The notes beneath the pieces were generated by a model. That model was given only the letters and a program-made list of their open reading frames with translations. It made no database searches and had not been told where the DNA came from. From Bryobacterales bacterium (lineage in GTDB: Bacteria > Acidobacteriota > Terriglobia > Bryobacterales > Bryobacteraceae): a stretch of 6,387 nt of DNA. Made by a program: the position numbers and the translations under genes. Position 1 is the first letter of the stretch. Each line of letters starts with the position of its first letter. Positions 6,263 through 6,387 of the stretch are shown piece after piece. Where the stretch lies: assembly GCA_030838885.1 (NCBI GenBank), contig JAUZEU010000011.1, forward strand, positions 1 to 6,387. Direction: 5' to 3'.

Positions 6263-6387
6263 TTCGTGCTCCACGATTCGACCGAAGAGAACATGCGTCT
6301 GTTGTGGAGCTACGTGGACCGGTACGGGCGACCAGTCAGTTATTACACCGACAAAGCGAGTCTGTTTCAAACCGCGCCGAAGGTCGC
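6263..6387 (+). pseudogene. 5'-truncated ISNCY-like transposase (integrase core) fragment, continues past right edge
   Basis: The plus frame from 6263 reads FVLHDSTEENMRLLWSYVDR and then YGRPVSYYTDKASLFQTAPK, 41 residues to the window edge. This is the middle of the rve-type catalytic core of ISNCY-like transposases; the Asp in YTDKASLF fits the second catalytic acid of the DDE triad, and STEENMRLLWSYVDRYGRP is the characteristic helix before it. A TAG stop (6260-6262) abuts the match, and neither of the other two frames upstream shows the helix-turn-helix region or the first catalytic Asp segment (IDDAT-like), so the N-terminal part is missing rather than frame-shifted. The element looks like a dead remnant on this side; whether its downstream end is intact cannot be seen. 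No terminal inverted repeat was found at the break. Confidence 0.75.

Noticed and set aside
1..6387. CRISPR arrays, tRNA or rRNA genes, riboswitches
   Set aside because: No regularly spaced repeats, tRNA-like cloverleaf sequences or conserved RNA motifs were seen on either strand.

Overview
The window carries most of an operon for quinohemoprotein amine dehydrogenase (QHNDH), read on the minus strand from right to left: qhpA (5983-4202), qhpD (4205-2757), qhpC (2697-2347), qhpB (2337-1189) and the membrane half of an ABC exporter that fits qhpF (1103 to the left edge). The order A-D-C-B, then the exporter, matches the known amine-utilisation cluster of Paracoccus and Pseudomonas. The enzyme is a periplasmic heterotrimer that oxidises primary amines to aldehydes and ammonia. 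QhpA carries two c-type hemes, QhpB is a beta-propeller, and the small QhpC holds the cysteine tryptophylquinone (CTQ) cofactor inside a cage of Cys-to-Asp/Glu thioether bonds.

The genes work together as a RiPP-like maturation line. QhpC is made with a long leader that has no Sec signal. The radical SAM/SPASM enzyme QhpD installs the three thioether crosslinks, and an exporter (QhpF) moves the modified chain to the periplasm, where QhpA and QhpB arrive through their own Sec-type signal peptides. The leader protease (QhpE), the flavin monooxygenase (QhpG) and the regulator (QhpR) of the known pathway are not in the window. They may lie beyond the left edge.

Region by region: 1-1103 is the exporter transmembrane domain, cut by the window edge exactly where its ATPase domain begins. 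Positions 1104-1188 form a gap with a terminator-like hairpin and a small bridging ORF. Positions 1189-5983 are four tightly packed genes with a 4-base overlap (A/D), a 59-base gap with a hairpin (D/C) and a 9-base gap with the Shine-Dalgarno sequence on the preceding stop codon (C/B). Positions 5984-6262 are the operon leader and promoter region. Positions 6263-6387 are a plus-strand transposase fragment (ISNCY-like integrase core) without its N-terminal part.

The DNA is moderately GC-rich. The QhpC and QhpA sequences differ clearly from what I recall of the proteobacterial proteins, and the transposase type is common in soil bacteria including Acidobacteriota, so I suspect a soil bacterium outside the classical QHNDH hosts, perhaps Acidobacteriota. 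That placement is inference only. The most interesting points are the divergent QhpC (Gly where the recalled homologues have the first Trp of a Trp-Trp pair, an extra Cys, a longer leader), the larger QhpA, and the control structures between genes.
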